From: Desulfobacteraceae bacterium
GTDB taxonomy: Bacteria; Desulfobacterota; Desulfobacteria; Desulfobacterales; JAABSP01
Reading direction: 5' to 3'
NCBI GenBank assembly: GCA_011390035.1
Contig: JAABTE010000131.1
Span: 1-7,247 of the forward strand
Length of the DNA stretch: 7,247 nt
The notes beneath the pieces were generated by a model, which did not search any database, was not told where the DNA came from, and worked only from the letters and a program-made list of their open reading frames with translations. Shown here piece by piece: positions 1 through 6,513 of this stretch (positions are counted from its first letter, which is position 1; each line of letters opens with the position of its first letter). The position numbers and the translations under genes were made by a program.

Positions 1-850
1 GGGGGTCGGGGGGAGGGGTCAGTTCCCTCGCCAGCGCCACGAACTCCCCCACCGTCAACGTCTCCGCCCGCCGGTTCGGCGCGATCCCCGCCGCCTCCAG
101 CGCCCGCGCCGCCCCGGCCCCGTCCAGGTCCAGCCCGCCCCCAGACAGCGCGTTCCGGAGCGTCTTTCGCCGCTGACCGAAGGCGGCCTTGATCACCCGG
201 AACATGAAGCGCTCCTCGTCCGGGGAAAGGATCGTTTCCGGCCGAAACCGGATCTCCACCACCTTCGAATCCACCTTGGGACGGGGAAAAAAGCCGGCCG
301 CGGGCAGGGTTGCCAGGGGGCGGATGTCGGCGCAGTACCGCAGCATGGCCGTCAGCCGGCCGTAGTCCCGGCCGCCCGGCTCGGCGCAAAGGCGCTCGGC
401 CATTTCCTTTTGAAACATCAGCACGGCCCGGCGCACCCCCCGCCGGGCTTCAATCAGCCGCACCACGATCTGAGACGAGATGTGATAGGGCAGGTTGCCC
501 ATCACCACCAGGCCGTCCGCGGCGGCCCGGGCCGCCCGGTCGATGGGGTACCTGAGAATATCGGCCCCGATGATCCAGAAATTCCGGGCGCCGCCGGCCA
601 GAAGCTCCGTTCGCAGCAGGCCCAGCAGGCGCTTGTCCGTGTCCAGGGCGATCACCCGCCCGGCGGCCAGGGCGATGGGAACCGTCAGCGCCCCCAGGCC
701 CGCGCCGATTTCCAGCACCGTGTCCGTTTTGGCCAGGCCCGCCCGCGCAACGATCATCCGGGCGACCCCCGGGTCCGACAGGAAGTTCTGGCCCAGGCTC
801 TTTTTGGCCCGCAGATCCCATACCGTCAGCAGTTGTCTTGGAGAAGTCAT
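1..850 (-). CDS. rsmA: 16S rRNA (adenine1518-N6/adenine1519-N6)-dimethyltransferase, 3' end cut by window edge
   Basis: RsmA/KsgA uses S-adenosylmethionine to dimethylate two adjacent adenines in the 3'-terminal hairpin of 16S rRNA, a late step of 30S subunit assembly in the cytoplasm. The minus-strand frame runs open for 283 codons from ATG at 850-848 to the window edge. Family motifs in order: KSLGQNFL near residues 17-24 (family form FGQNFL), SAM motif I EIGAGLGALT at 47-56, acidic ALD at 68-70, catalytic NLPY at 119-122, and FFPRPKVDSKVV at about 187-198, a family hallmark. The C-terminal helical domain, with VIKAAFGQRRKTLRNAL, is also present. E. coli RsmA has 273 residues, so probably only a few codons and the stop are missing. 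The start is the first ATG, just before the conserved core; the ribosome-binding site is weak (AAAGAAAAA). It is divergent from the next gene. The family call is secure; only the exact end is unknown. Confidence 0.96.
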   Translation of the reverse strand, partial: MTSPRQLLTVWDLRAKKSLGQNFLSDPGVARMIVARAGLAKTDTVLEIGAGLGALTVPIALAAGRVIALDTDKRLLGLLRTELLAGGARNFWIIGADILRYPIDRAARAAADGLVVMGNLPYHISSQIVVRLIEARRGVRRAVLMFQKEMAERLCAEPGGRDYGRLTAMLRYCADIRPLATLPAAGFFPRPKVDSKVVEIRFRPETILSPDEERFMFRVIKAAFGQRRKTLRNALSGGGLDLDGAGAARALEAAGIAPNRRAETLTVGEFVALARELTPPPDP

Positions 851-945
851 TTTGTTTTTTCTTTACTAGCAGCATAAAATAATGTAGTTTTTATAAAAGG
901 CCGGAAACACCCACAGCTCATCGGAGGAGGGAAGCGATCCACGCC
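851..945. promoter_or_regulatory. AT-rich divergent intergenic region with candidate promoters
   Basis: This is the only gap between the divergent rsmA and the plus-strand gene at 946, so it should hold both promoters. Its left half is strikingly AT-rich against the surrounding GC-rich DNA. For the plus strand, TTGTTT (852-857), a 17-bp spacer and TAAAAT (875-880) make a plausible sigma70 promoter: the -10 matches 5 of 6 bases and the -35 matches 3 of 6. For the minus strand, TTTCCG (907-902) and CATTAT (884-879) are 17 bp apart but match poorly. A strong Shine-Dalgarno run, GGAGGAGG, lies at 923-930, about 15 nt before the ATG at 946, which is farther than usual. The promoter positions are inferences from consensus matching only. 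Confidence 0.4.
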
Positions 946-1323
946 ATGACCAGACGGAAAAAAAAGCCGATCAGTTTCGACGCCATGGTCAAATTCTTCA
1001 TGCAGACCTACAACATCCCCACCAAGCGCGACATTGACAAGCTGGCCAGCCGGCTGGATCACCTGGAGCAGCTCATCCTCAAGACCTCCGAATCCGTGAC
1101 CCTGGTGGCGGAAGGAAAGGGCGGTCGGGTCAAATCGCCGGCGGCCATGTCCGCCCAGGACACCGTGGTGGAGGTGGTGGCCGGCTTCAAGGACGGGGTG
1201 GGGTTCAGTGAGATCCACGACCGCACCGGATACGAGGAGAAGAAGCTGCGCAACATCCTGTTCCGCCTCACCAAGCTCAACCGCGTCGCCCGGAAGGAAC
1301 GGGGGATCTATTATACTCCCTGA
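946..1323 (+). CDS. small basic protein with PhaE/phasin-like helix and winged-helix-like C-terminus, function unknown
   Basis: This 125-aa protein is not one I can name. The N-terminus is very basic (TRRKKK, residues 2-7). Residues 10-46 form a predicted amphipathic helix or short coiled coil containing NIPTKRDIDKLASRLDHLE. That resembles the conserved C-terminal motif of class III PHA synthase subunit PhaE and related phasins (roughly NVPTRxDxDxLxxRxxEL). A Ser/Lys/Gly-rich linker, about 52-68, follows. Residues 71-125 look like a winged helix-turn-helix: helix DTVVEVVAGF, GVGFSEIHDRTGYEEKKLRNILFRL as helix-turn-helix, then KLNRVARKERGIYYTP as the wing. There is no signal peptide or membrane segment. 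A DNA-binding or oligomerising regulator is the simplest reading, but it is inferred from pattern alone. It sits 71 bp before the peptidase gene with no terminator between, so co-transcription is likely. The start choice rests on the only sensible ATG, although its SD is distant. Confidence 0.75.
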   Translation: MTRRKKKPISFDAMVKFFMQTYNIPTKRDIDKLASRLDHLEQLILKTSESVTLVAEGKGGRVKSPAAMSAQDTVVEVVAGFKDGVGFSEIHDRTGYEEKKLRNILFRLTKLNRVARKERGIYYTP

Positions 1324-1380
1324 CCCCATCCGCGCCATCCCGCCGTCCCGTTCCGTGAACCGCAACCTTGTTATTATAAG

Positions 1381-1387
1381 GGAGGAG
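1381..1387 (+). promoter_or_regulatory. Shine-Dalgarno site of the M16C peptidase gene
   Basis: GGAGGAG ends 7 nt before the ATG at 1395 and fixes that start. It is a strong match to the anti-Shine-Dalgarno sequence and suggests efficient translation of the peptidase. Confidence 0.85.
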
Positions 1388-1394
1388 TCGCCCC

Positions 1395-4385
1395 ATGTCC
1401 AATAACACCGATCCGAACAACCCCGCCATCCGGCCCGGCGACGCCATGGGCGATCATAAGGTTTTACGGGTGGCGCCGCTCACCCATGTCAACGCCTTCT
1501 TCTACGAGCTGGAACACGGCCCCACCGGCGCCCGCCACGCCCACATCAGCCGGGCGGACCGGGAAAACACCTTTGCCGTGGCCTTTAAAACCGTTCCGCG
1601 GGATTCCACCGGCGTTGCCCACATCCTCGAGCACACCGCCCTGTGCGGATCGGAAAAGTACCCGTTGCGGGACCCGTTTTTTTCCATGATCAAGCGGAGC
1701 CTGAACACCTTCATGAACGCCTTCACCGCGGCCGACTGGACCATGTATCCTTTTTCCACCCAGAATGAAAAGGATTATTACAACCTGATGGACGTCTATC
1801 TGGACGCGGCCTTCTACCCCCGGCTGGACCGGCTCAGCTTCAAGCAGGAAGGGCACCGGCTGGAGATCGAGGGGGACGGCGGCAACGGCAATGGCGGGGA
1901 TTTCAAGCTGGCTTACAAGGGCGTGGTCTATAACGAGATGAAGGGCGCCATGTCCTCGCCGGACCAGGTGATGGGCCGGGCGATGATGCGGGCGCTCTTT
2001 CCGGACACCACCTACGGGCACAACTCCGGCGGCGACCCGGAGCGCATCCCGGCCCTGACCCACCAGGGGCTGGTGGAATTTCACCGGTATCACTACCACC
2101 CCAGCAACGCCTTTTTCTACACCTACGGTGACCTGCCCCTGGCCCGGCACCTGGAGTTCATCACGGAAAAGGCGCTCTCCCGCTTCGATCGCATCCAGCC
2201 GGGAACGGACGTGCCCGCACAGCCCCGCTGGGCGGCGCCCCGGGAGGCGACCTGCCCGTACCCCTTCGATCCGGACGAGGACCCCGCCAAAAAGCACCAG
2301 GCATGCCTTGCCTGGCTTACGGCGGACGTGAAGGACGCCTTCGAGGTGCTGTCCCTGGCGCTTCTGGAGGACATCCTGCTTGGCAACGCCGCCTCCCCCC
2401 TGCGGAAGGCCCTGCTGGAATCGGGCCTCGGCTCGGCCCCGTCGGACGGCGCCGGGTATGTGTCGGATTACCGGGACACGGTCTTTGCCGCGGGCCTGAA
2501 GGAGACGGCCGAGGCCGACGCCCCCAAGATCGCCGACCTGATACTGGACACCCTGACCGGCCTGCGAAACGGCGGCATCGACCGGCGGCTGATAGAATCG
2601 GCCCTGCACCAGGTGGAGTTTCACCGGCGGGAGGTGACCAACTCGCCGTATCCTTACGGCCTGAAGCTCTTCCTCTTCTTTTCCGGGGCCTGGTTTCACG
2701 GCGCGGACCCGGCCCGGACCCTGATGTTCGACGAGGACATCGAAACAATTCGCAGGGCGGTGGACGCCGGCGGGTTTTTCGAGGAGCGCATCGGCCGCTA
2801 TCTTCTGGACAACCCCCACCGGGTCCTCTTCCGCCTGGCGCCGGACCAGCAACTGGAGCGGGAGCGAAACCGCTGCGTGGCCGAGGAGCTGGACCGCGTG
2901 AAATCCGGGCTCGGCCCGGCGGACATCGCGGCCATCCGCGCCGACATGAAGGCCCTGGCCGAGCGGCAGGACGCGCCGGAGGACCCCTCGGCCCTGCCCA
3001 CGCTGGAGCTGTCCGACATCTCGCCGGATGTGCCCCGAATGGCCCCCGCCGAGGGCGGCCCCGACGCGCCCGTGACGCTTTACCGCCAGCCCACCTCCGG
3101 CATCTTTTATTTCACCGGCGCCTTCGGCGCCAGCGCCATCCGGGACCGGTTGAGCCCCCTGCTGCCCTTTTTCTGCTACGCCGTCTCCCGCATGGGCACC
3201 CGCCGGCGGGATTACGCGGAGATGGCCCGGGAGCTGGCCACCCATACCGGCGGCCTCGGGCTGGGCGCCAACGCCCGCACCCGGTTCGACGAGGGCGGAA
3301 CCTGCCTGTCCTTTATCACCTTTTCGGGCAAGTCCCTGTCCCGAAACGTGGAGAAGATGTTCGACCTGATGGCCGAGCTGATCCTGGAGCATGACTTTAA
3401 CGACCTGGCCCGGCTCAGGCACCTGCTCATGGAGTATCGCTCGGGCCTTGAGTCCATGGTGGTACACAACGGCCACCGGCTGGCCATGTCCCTGGCCTCC
3501 CGGAATTATTCCCGGTCCCACGCCCTGGGGGAGGTCTGGGGCGGGGTGCATCAGTTCCGGGCCATCAAGGATCTGGTCCGGAACATCGACAACCGGGGGC
3601 TGGAGAACCTGGCCGGCGACCTGTTCGCCATCGGCCGGCAGTTGTTCGCCGCCGGCAACCTGAAGATGGCCCTCATCGGCGAGCAGGAGGACCTGGACCG
3701 GGCGGAGCGGAAGGCGGCGGATCTCACCTGCGCCATGCCCACCGGCGGCCTTTCCGGATTCGACCCCCCCGCCATCGATCTTGGCCCCAGCCCCCTGCGG
3801 GAGGGCTGGCGAACCACCACCGCCGTCTCCTTTGTGGCCCAGGTGTTCGAAACGGCGCGCATGTCCCATCCGGACGCCCCGGCCCTGGGGGTGATCGCAA
3901 AGCTGCTGCGCTCGCTGTACCTGCACCGGGAGATCCGGGAAAAGGGCGGCGCCTACGGCGGCTTTTCCATCTTCAATCCGGAAGACGGCCTGTTCGCCAT
4001 GGCCTCCTACCGGGACCCGCACATCGCCAACACCCTGTCCGTGTTCCGGGGTGCGGCGGATTTCATCCGGTCCGGCGGCTACTCCGACGCGGACATCAAG
4101 GAGGCCATCCTCCAGATCTGCTCGGACATGGACAGGCCGGACCCTCCGGGGCCGGCGGCCCGGAAAGCCTATTACCGGATGCTCCTGTCCCTGTCGGACG
4201 CGGACCGGAAGGGATACAAGGCCCGGCTGCTTGAAATGGACCGCAAGCGGGTGGCCGAGGCGGCGGAGCGGTATTTCAGCGCCCTGTCGGACGCCTCCGT
4301 GGCGGTCATTTCCGGCGGCGAGCAATTGACGGCGGCCAATGGCGGGGATCTGCCCGGCGGGCCGCTGTCCCTTTATGCCATTTGA
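1395..4385 (+). CDS. M16C family zinc metallopeptidase, presequence protease (PreP/Cym1)-like
   Basis: This is a 996-aa peptidase of the falcilysin/PreP group of insulinase-type enzymes. These are clamshell proteases that degrade short unfolded peptides inside a closed chamber. The inverted zinc motif HILEH occupies residues 76-80 (ligands H76 and H80, catalytic E79) and is followed by the family signature CGSEKYPLRDPF. The distal zinc ligand is E181 in KGVVYNEMKG. The M16C-associated middle domain shows LLDNPHR near 470 and LPTLELSDIS near 533-543, with a charged helical hairpin between. The C-terminal half supplies R848 and Y854 in REKGGAYGG, the substrate-binding Arg and Tyr known from plant PreP. 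Length is normal for the family (about 970-1040). There is no signal peptide or membrane span, so the enzyme should be cytoplasmic; in bacteria its likely role is peptide turnover. A short Gly/Asn-rich insert sits at about 160-169. It lies between two small unknown genes, probably in one transcript. Confidence 0.95.
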   Translation: MSNNTDPNNPAIRPGDAMGDHKVLRVAPLTHVNAFFYELEHGPTGARHAHISRADRENTFAVAFKTVPRDSTGVAHILEHTALCGSEKYPLRDPFFSMIKRSLNTFMNAFTAADWTMYPFSTQNEKDYYNLMDVYLDAAFYPRLDRLSFKQEGHRLEIEGDGGNGNGGDFKLAYKGVVYNEMKGAMSSPDQVMGRAMMRALFPDTTYGHNSGGDPERIPALTHQGLVEFHRYHYHPSNAFFYTYGDLPLARHLEFITEKALSRFDRIQPGTDVPAQPRWAAPREATCPYPFDPDEDPAKKHQACLAWLTADVKDAFEVLSLALLEDILLGNAASPLRKALLESGLGSAPSDGAGYVSDYRDTVFAAGLKETAEADAPKIADLILDTLTGLRNGGIDRRLIESALHQVEFHRREVTNSPYPYGLKLFLFFSGAWFHGADPARTLMFDEDIETIRRAVDAGGFFEERIGRYLLDNPHRVLFRLAPDQQLERERNRCVAEELDRVKSGLGPADIAAIRADMKALAERQDAPEDPSALPTLELSDISPDVPRMAPAEGGPDAPVTLYRQPTSGIFYFTGAFGASAIRDRLSPLLPFFCYAVSRMGTRRRDYAEMARELATHTGGLGLGANARTRFDEGGTCLSFITFSGKSLSRNVEKMFDLMAELILEHDFNDLARLRHLLMEYRSGLESMVVHNGHRLAMSLASRNYSRSHALGEVWGGVHQFRAIKDLVRNIDNRGLENLAGDLFAIGRQLFAAGNLKMALIGEQEDLDRAERKAADLTCAMPTGGLSGFDPPAIDLGPSPLREGWRTTTAVSFVAQVFETARMSHPDAPALGVIAKLLRSLYLHREIREKGGAYGGFSIFNPEDGLFAMASYRDPHIANTLSVFRGAADFIRSGGYSDADIKEAILQICSDMDRPDPPGPAARKAYYRMLLSLSDADRKGYKARLLEMDRKRVAEAAERYFSALSDASVAVISGGEQLTAANGGDLPGGPLSLYAI

Positions 4386-4441
4386 TATTTCGAGTTGGAT
4401 AAACCCTTTACAACGAATGCAAACATGAAAGGAGAAAGCCG

Positions 4442-4645
4442 ATGAACGCAAGCGAGCTGGAACGCAAGGACGTGATCGAGATTGCCGAGGGGCTGCGCCT
4501 GATCGAAGAGGGCGTGGAGCGGATACAGAAGGTGATGCGGGACAGGAAGATCAAATCGATCCAGGAGATCGCCAGCAGCCTGATTCCCATCTTCAAGCAG
4601 GATGAGGACCAGTTGAGCGAGGAGGTGCTAAAGCATCTCCAATAG
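4442..4645 (+). CDS. 67-aa charged helical protein of unknown function
   Basis: I do not recognise this family. The protein is 67 aa, rich in Glu, Ile and Lys, lacks Cys and Trp, and has no signal peptide or membrane segment. Predicted structure is two or three helices: residues about 3-34 (ERKDVIEIAEGLRLIEEG and onward through RIQKVMRDRK), then SIQEIASSLIPIF at about 39-51, then an acidic tail helix EDQLSEEVLKHL. It is likely a real gene: AAAGGAGA (4428-4435) is placed 7 nt before the ATG, the reading frame fills its gap, and nothing competes in the same region. It starts 56 bp after the peptidase stop codon with no terminator in between, which suggests co-transcription. A small helical adaptor or bundle-forming protein is possible, but function cannot be read from the sequence. 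Confidence 0.7.
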   Translation: MNASELERKDVIEIAEGLRLIEEGVERIQKVMRDRKIKSIQEIASSLIPIFKQDEDQLSEEVLKHLQ

Positions 4646-4679
4646 GTTCCCGGGAAAGGCAGGGGATGATTCTTAGTCC

Positions 4680-4708
4680 TTGACTCTCATTCACAAAATT
4701 TATATAAA
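4680..4708 (+). promoter_or_regulatory. sigma70-type promoter of the signalling cluster
   Basis: TTGACT (4680-4685) and TATAAA (4703-4708) each match the consensus at 5 of 6 bases and are separated by the ideal 17 bp. The region is a clear AT-rich island in GC-rich DNA. The expected transcript start is near 4715, giving a leader of about 60 nt before the TTG start at 4774. A perfect palindrome overlaps the -10 box. This promoter separates the chemosensory genes from the peptidase group upstream. Function is inferred from consensus and spacing. Confidence 0.65.
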
Positions 4709-4710
4709 TT
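4697..4710. repeat. perfect 14-bp AT palindrome over the -10 box, candidate operator
   Basis: AATTTATATAAATT reads identically on both strands and spans the whole -10 hexamer of the promoter at 4680-4708. A dimeric regulator bound here would block polymerase, so it is a possible operator. AT-rich -10 regions can be palindromic by chance, however, and no second copy is seen in the window. Confidence 0.4.
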
Positions 4711-4759
4711 CAAAGATGATCGGAGATCCGCCGGCGGCGCAATGGAATCCTCACCCGTC

Positions 4760-4765
4760 AAGGTG
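4760..4765 (+). promoter_or_regulatory. ribosome-binding site supporting a TTG start
   Basis: AAGGTG lies 8 nt upstream of the TTG at 4774. It decides the start of the 564-aa regulator: the frame is closed by TGA at 4717-4719, and no ATG or GTG occurs in frame between that stop and the TTG. The ATG at 4742 and GTG at 4763 are in other frames. Confidence 0.6.
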
Positions 4766-4773
4766 CCCAGAAT

Positions 4774-6468
4774 TTGAAGACCATTCTCGTTGTGGATGAT
4801 GACAAGATGATCCTCCGTTTTGCCAGCGAGGCGCTTGGCAAGGACGGGAGGGGCTATCGCGTGAAGACCGCCCTCAATGGCAAGGAGGCGCTGGAGGCGC
4901 TGGGGAGCGCGCCGGTGGATCTGGTGCTGACGGATCTGAAGATGCCGGTGATGGACGGCTATGAGTTGCTCAGTCATATGAGCAGCCGCCATCGGGACAT
5001 TCCGGTGATCGTGATGACCGGATACGGCTCGCCGGAGATCGCCCGCCAGCTCGAGAGCAAGGGCATCCGCCACTACATTGAAAAGCCCTTTGAGCTGCAG
5101 ACCCTCAAGGGCAAGATCGACGATGTCTTCAGCGCCGGCTCAAAGGGCTATATCCACGGCTTCACGCTGGCCAACTTCCTTCAGGCCGTGGAGGTGGAGG
5201 AAAAGACCATCACCCTGCGCATCACCTCCAGGGGCCGGATCGGCTATCTGCACCTTCACCGGGGCGCCCTGGTGGACGCGGATACCGAGGAGTTCAAGGG
5301 CGAGCCGGCCGCCCTGGAGATCCTGTGCTGGGACGACCCGCAGATCGAGATGCAGGGGCTGCGCTCGAAAAAGCGCACCATCCATAGCGGGCTGATTCAG
5401 ATCCTGCTGGAGGCCTCCCGCAGGAAGGACGAGGCCGGAGCCCTGCCGCCGTCATCGGAGCATCAGTTGCGCCAGGCGATCTTTCAGGCCGAGGCCCATC
5501 GCTTCAAGGATGCCCAGAAGAGCCTGGCCGTCTTTTTGAAGGAAAATCCCCGCAGCCCCAAGGGTTGGCTCTGGTATTCCCGGATCATCGCCAACGTCAA
5601 GTCCATCGAGGCCAGCCTCTCCAACGCGGCCAAGCTGGCCCCCGGCGATCCGGTGGTGATGGCCGAGATGGAAAAGCTCAAGCGGGTCCAGCCGGATCTG
5701 GGGGAGGGGTCCATCCGGCGGTGCCCCTTCTGCTGGGCGCCCGCGGCGGCAAAGGCGGCGCGGTGCGCCAACTGCCGGGGCCACATGATCTTACACGAGG
5801 GCTTTTTCAGCGCCCCCCTGGAGGCGGACAAGGAAGTGATGGAAAAGGCCATCGAGCGCTACACCCGGGTGATCGGGCGGGAGATCAACATCCACGCCCA
5901 CTACTATCTGGCCCTGGCGCATCTGAACCTGGCCAGGTGGGAGCGGGGGTTGAACCTGTTTCACAAGACGGTCAACCTGGCCCCGGACCGCAAGGCCCTT
6001 GCGGACCAGCTTCGCATGCTGCTCAACCACATGGCCTCGGTGGAAACGGACGCGGCCCCGGCGCCGGAAACGCCGCCGGCCCGCGCCCCCGCCGAGGAGG
6101 GGGCGCGCAAGCGGGTGCTGGTGGTGGAGGACAGCCCCACCACCCGCAAGGTGATCACCATCACCCTGGGCCAGCAGGGATACGAGGTTATCGAGGCCCG
6201 GGACGGGCTTGAGGCCCTCAGCAAGCTCAACGAGGGCCAGCCGCATCTGATCCTGCTGGACATCGTGCTGCCCAAGATGGATGGATACAAGATATTGGAG
6301 ATCATCCGGAAGAACGCCCTTTTCAAGCATATCCCGGTGATCATGCTCACCAGCAAAGACAGCATGATCAGCAAGTGGAAGGGGCGCCTGGCCGGTTCCA
6401 CGGCCTATCTGACCAAGCCTTTCGATCCCCGGCGGCTGGTGGCCACGGTTCGAAAACATATCGCGTAA
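4774..6468 (+). CDS. response regulator with REC, DUF4388/PATAN, TPR-like, zinc-ribbon, TPR-like and second REC domains
   Basis: This is a 564-aa soluble multidomain signalling protein. Receiver domain 1 (about 1-120) has acidic D8/D9, phospho-acceptor D54 in VLTDLKMP, T82 and K104 in EKPF. Residues 122-215 match the DUF4388/PATAN pattern: GFTLANFLQAVEVEEKT, then strands ending in GYLHLHRGALVDADTEEFKGEPAALEILCWDDP. A TPR-like helical region follows (228-308), then a zinc ribbon CPFC(X10)CANC with ligands C317, C320, C331 and C334. A second TPR-like stretch spans 355-415, an Ala/Pro linker 424-444, and receiver domain 2 447-564 (E452/D453, D496 in LLDIVLP, T526, K548). Both receivers keep every active-site residue. 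There is no DNA-binding or enzymatic output domain, so output is probably by protein contact. PATAN-REC proteins of cyanobacteria control heterocyst pattern (PatA) and phototaxis through pili. The start is TTG. The next gene follows after 45 bp, likely in one operon. Confidence 0.9.
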   Translation: MKTILVVDDDKMILRFASEALGKDGRGYRVKTALNGKEALEALGSAPVDLVLTDLKMPVMDGYELLSHMSSRHRDIPVIVMTGYGSPEIARQLESKGIRHYIEKPFELQTLKGKIDDVFSAGSKGYIHGFTLANFLQAVEVEEKTITLRITSRGRIGYLHLHRGALVDADTEEFKGEPAALEILCWDDPQIEMQGLRSKKRTIHSGLIQILLEASRRKDEAGALPPSSEHQLRQAIFQAEAHRFKDAQKSLAVFLKENPRSPKGWLWYSRIIANVKSIEASLSNAAKLAPGDPVVMAEMEKLKRVQPDLGEGSIRRCPFCWAPAAAKAARCANCRGHMILHEGFFSAPLEADKEVMEKAIERYTRVIGREINIHAHYYLALAHLNLARWERGLNLFHKTVNLAPDRKALADQLRMLLNHMASVETDAAPAPETPPARAPAEEGARKRVLVVEDSPTTRKVITITLGQQGYEVIEARDGLEALSKLNEGQPHLILLDIVLPKMDGYKILEIIRKNALFKHIPVIMLTSKDSMISKWKGRLAGSTAYLTKPFDPRRLVATVRKHIA

Positions 6469-6513
6469 GGCGCTTTTGATGCGTGCTGACGCAACTGTTG
6501 TCGAGGAGGAGGG

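Noticed and set aside
410..877. Plus- and minus-strand frames overlapping rsmA
   Set aside because: The rsmA frame carries all family motifs; the others have no recognisable content. The minus-strand frame ending at 450 is rsmA's neighbour frame, not a separate protein.
1351..1380. Possible promoter before the peptidase (TATTAT 1372-1377 or TATAAG 1375-1380)
   Set aside because: The -10 matches are good, but no -35 fits, and the transcript start would fall on the Shine-Dalgarno site.
2303..3394. A 363-codon plus-strand frame inside the peptidase gene
   Set aside because: It is rich in Gly, Arg and Pro with no family motif, in another frame of a confirmed gene; this is a by-product of high third-position GC.
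4382..4412. TTGATA (4382-4387) and TTTACA (4407-4412) as -35 boxes for the 67-aa gene
   Set aside because: Each matches 5 of 6 bases, but neither has a -10 hexamer at 16-18 bp.
1464..4451. A 995-codon minus-strand open frame opposite the peptidase gene
   Set aside because: It mirrors the peptidase over nearly its whole length, has Gly/Val/Gln-rich composition typical of the complement of a GC-biased gene, and shows no recognisable motif. The plus-strand gene has all catalytic residues.
4647..4656. TTCCCGGGAA palindrome after the 67-aa gene as a terminator
   Set aside because: It has no loop and no following T tract, so it cannot form a rho-independent terminator; 10-bp palindromes of this type arise by chance.
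4728..4737. CCGCCGGCGG palindrome in the leader of the 564-aa regulator
   Set aside because: It is a loopless palindrome of simple GC composition with no partner structure or riboswitch-like context.
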